Assembly: GCA_030618475.1 (NCBI GenBank)
Contig: JAUXDG010000179.1
Location: forward strand, 1 to 6,025
Reading direction: 5' to 3'
Length of the DNA stretch: 6,025 nucleotides
DNA from: Gammaproteobacteria bacterium
GTDB taxonomy: Bacteria; Pseudomonadota; Gammaproteobacteria; DSM-19610
Below the pieces are notes generated by a model, which did not search any database, had not been told where the DNA came from, and saw only the letters and a list, made by a program, of their open reading frames with translations. Of the stretch, positions 5,430-6,025 are shown piece after piece. The position numbers and the translations under genes are program-made. Position 1 is the stretch's first letter, and every line of letters begins with the position of its first letter.

Positions 5430-6025
5430 ATGTTACAGGAAATGAAAAAACAACTGACAGAAAATATTAAAAAAGCCAAGGAAAGTGGTGAACTGACCGC
5501 ACATCAGGTTTATGATATTACCCATGACGGTGTTATACATAGCGTACAAAGCCTTAAGACAGGGGCAAAAGACATACGCGAGATTGCAAAGGAAGCGGTA
5601 ACGTCTACCGTTCAGACACTGGTGGAAGTTGAAGAGGCCAGTCAGGAGAAAATATCTGCCGCACTACACGGAGCAGTGGATGGTATTAAACAGGCAGAGT
5701 CGCAGGTACTGGATACCACTCACAAGGAACTTAGCCAGACGAAACAACGGTTGCGCGAAGAGGAGGCGAAGCTGGCTGAAGGACTGCGTACTGCTATCGA
5801 TGGTGCGAAAGAAGCAGCCGGCAATTTCACCGGGGAGGTGAAAGACGGCATCGAAACCGCAGTGACCGACGCCAAGCTCAAGAGTAAGGAGCTACTCGGT
5901 CTCACCCGGGATACGGTCAAAGAAGCGGTTCGTAAGGCCATCGAGACGGGTACCGATGTTGAGGAGACCGTTGTTAATGTGACCAGAAATGCGACTTCTA
6001 AGGCATTGGCAGAGGCTCGCTTCAG
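5430..6025 (+). CDS. Long-helical repeat protein, DUF6781/phasin-like, 3' truncated
   Basis: ATG at 5430 is preceded by AAAAAGG (5414-5420) with a 9-nt gap. The frame is open to the window end, giving 198 residues with no stop, so the gene continues beyond. The protein is almost entirely Ala/Glu/Lys/Thr-rich amphipathic helix with no signal peptide, no membrane segment and no Cys. Two similar modules are visible: KKAKESGELTAHQVYDITHD (14-33) and RKAIETGTDVEETVVNVTRN (168-187), both with a K-A-x-E-x-G core followed by a V-x-x-(I/V)-T helix. Between them lies a long coiled-coil-like region with repeated DG-(I/A)-K and VKEAV segments. The C-terminal module resembles the DUF6781 family as I recall it; that is not verified here. 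Phasins, apolipoprotein-like and LEA-like proteins look similar in composition. It has its own ribosome site and a large upstream gap, so it is probably transcribed separately. Function is unknown; it may be an abundant cytoplasmic structural or surface-coating protein. Confidence 0.85.
   Translation, partial: MLQEMKKQLTENIKKAKESGELTAHQVYDITHDGVIHSVQSLKTGAKDIREIAKEAVTSTVQTLVEVEEASQEKISAALHGAVDGIKQAESQVLDTTHKELSQTKQRLREEEAKLAEGLRTAIDGAKEAAGNFTGEVKDGIETAVTDAKLKSKELLGLTRDTVKEAVRKAIETGTDVEETVVNVTRNATSKALAEARF

Overview
The window looks like a chromosomal segment of a moderately GC-rich proteobacterium (by eye slightly above 50 % G+C). Genes are tightly packed and translationally coupled, the Shine-Dalgarno sites are AAGGA-like, and the protein families suggest a beta- or gammaproteobacterium. 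Genus cannot be fixed from the sequence alone. No rRNA, tRNA, CRISPR array, transposase or phage gene is visible.

Region 1 (1-5038, + strand) is one operon of three genes joined by 4-bp overlaps. The first is a 5'-truncated, six-hairpin (alpha/alpha-barrel) glycosidase-like protein. The second is a GT-B glycosyltransferase of family 4 that resembles diacylglycerol/lipid glycosyltransferases. The third is a large two-domain phosphoesterase: an alkaline-phosphatase-superfamily domain with a hydrophobic insertion, fused to an endonuclease/exonuclease/phosphatase (EEP) domain. A sugar hydrolase, a sugar transferase and two metal-dependent phosphoesterase activities in one transcript suggest glycolipid or envelope-glycan metabolism, possibly turnover or remodelling of phospho-head-groups. 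That role is inference. A run of nine C lies exactly in the linker of the fusion. Losing one C would split the gene into two ORFs overlapping at ATGA.

Region 2 (5039-5429) is a 391-bp gap with no large gene. It holds a REP-like motif, an 8-bp inverted repeat and an AT-rich regulatory stretch. On the minus strand it carries a small ORF of 26 codons with a perfect AGGAGG Shine-Dalgarno and, upstream, a consensus TATAAT with a 4/6 -35 box at 17 bp. A GTGA-N6-TCAC palindrome (CRP-like) overlaps that -35 box.

Region 3 (5430-6025, + strand) is the start of a separate gene for a long-helical, charged protein. It carries two copies of a short helical module and resembles the DUF6781/phasin-like proteins. 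It runs off the window end.

The points most worth a second look are the homopolymer-linked phosphatase-EEP fusion and the well-signalled minus-strand micro-ORF.
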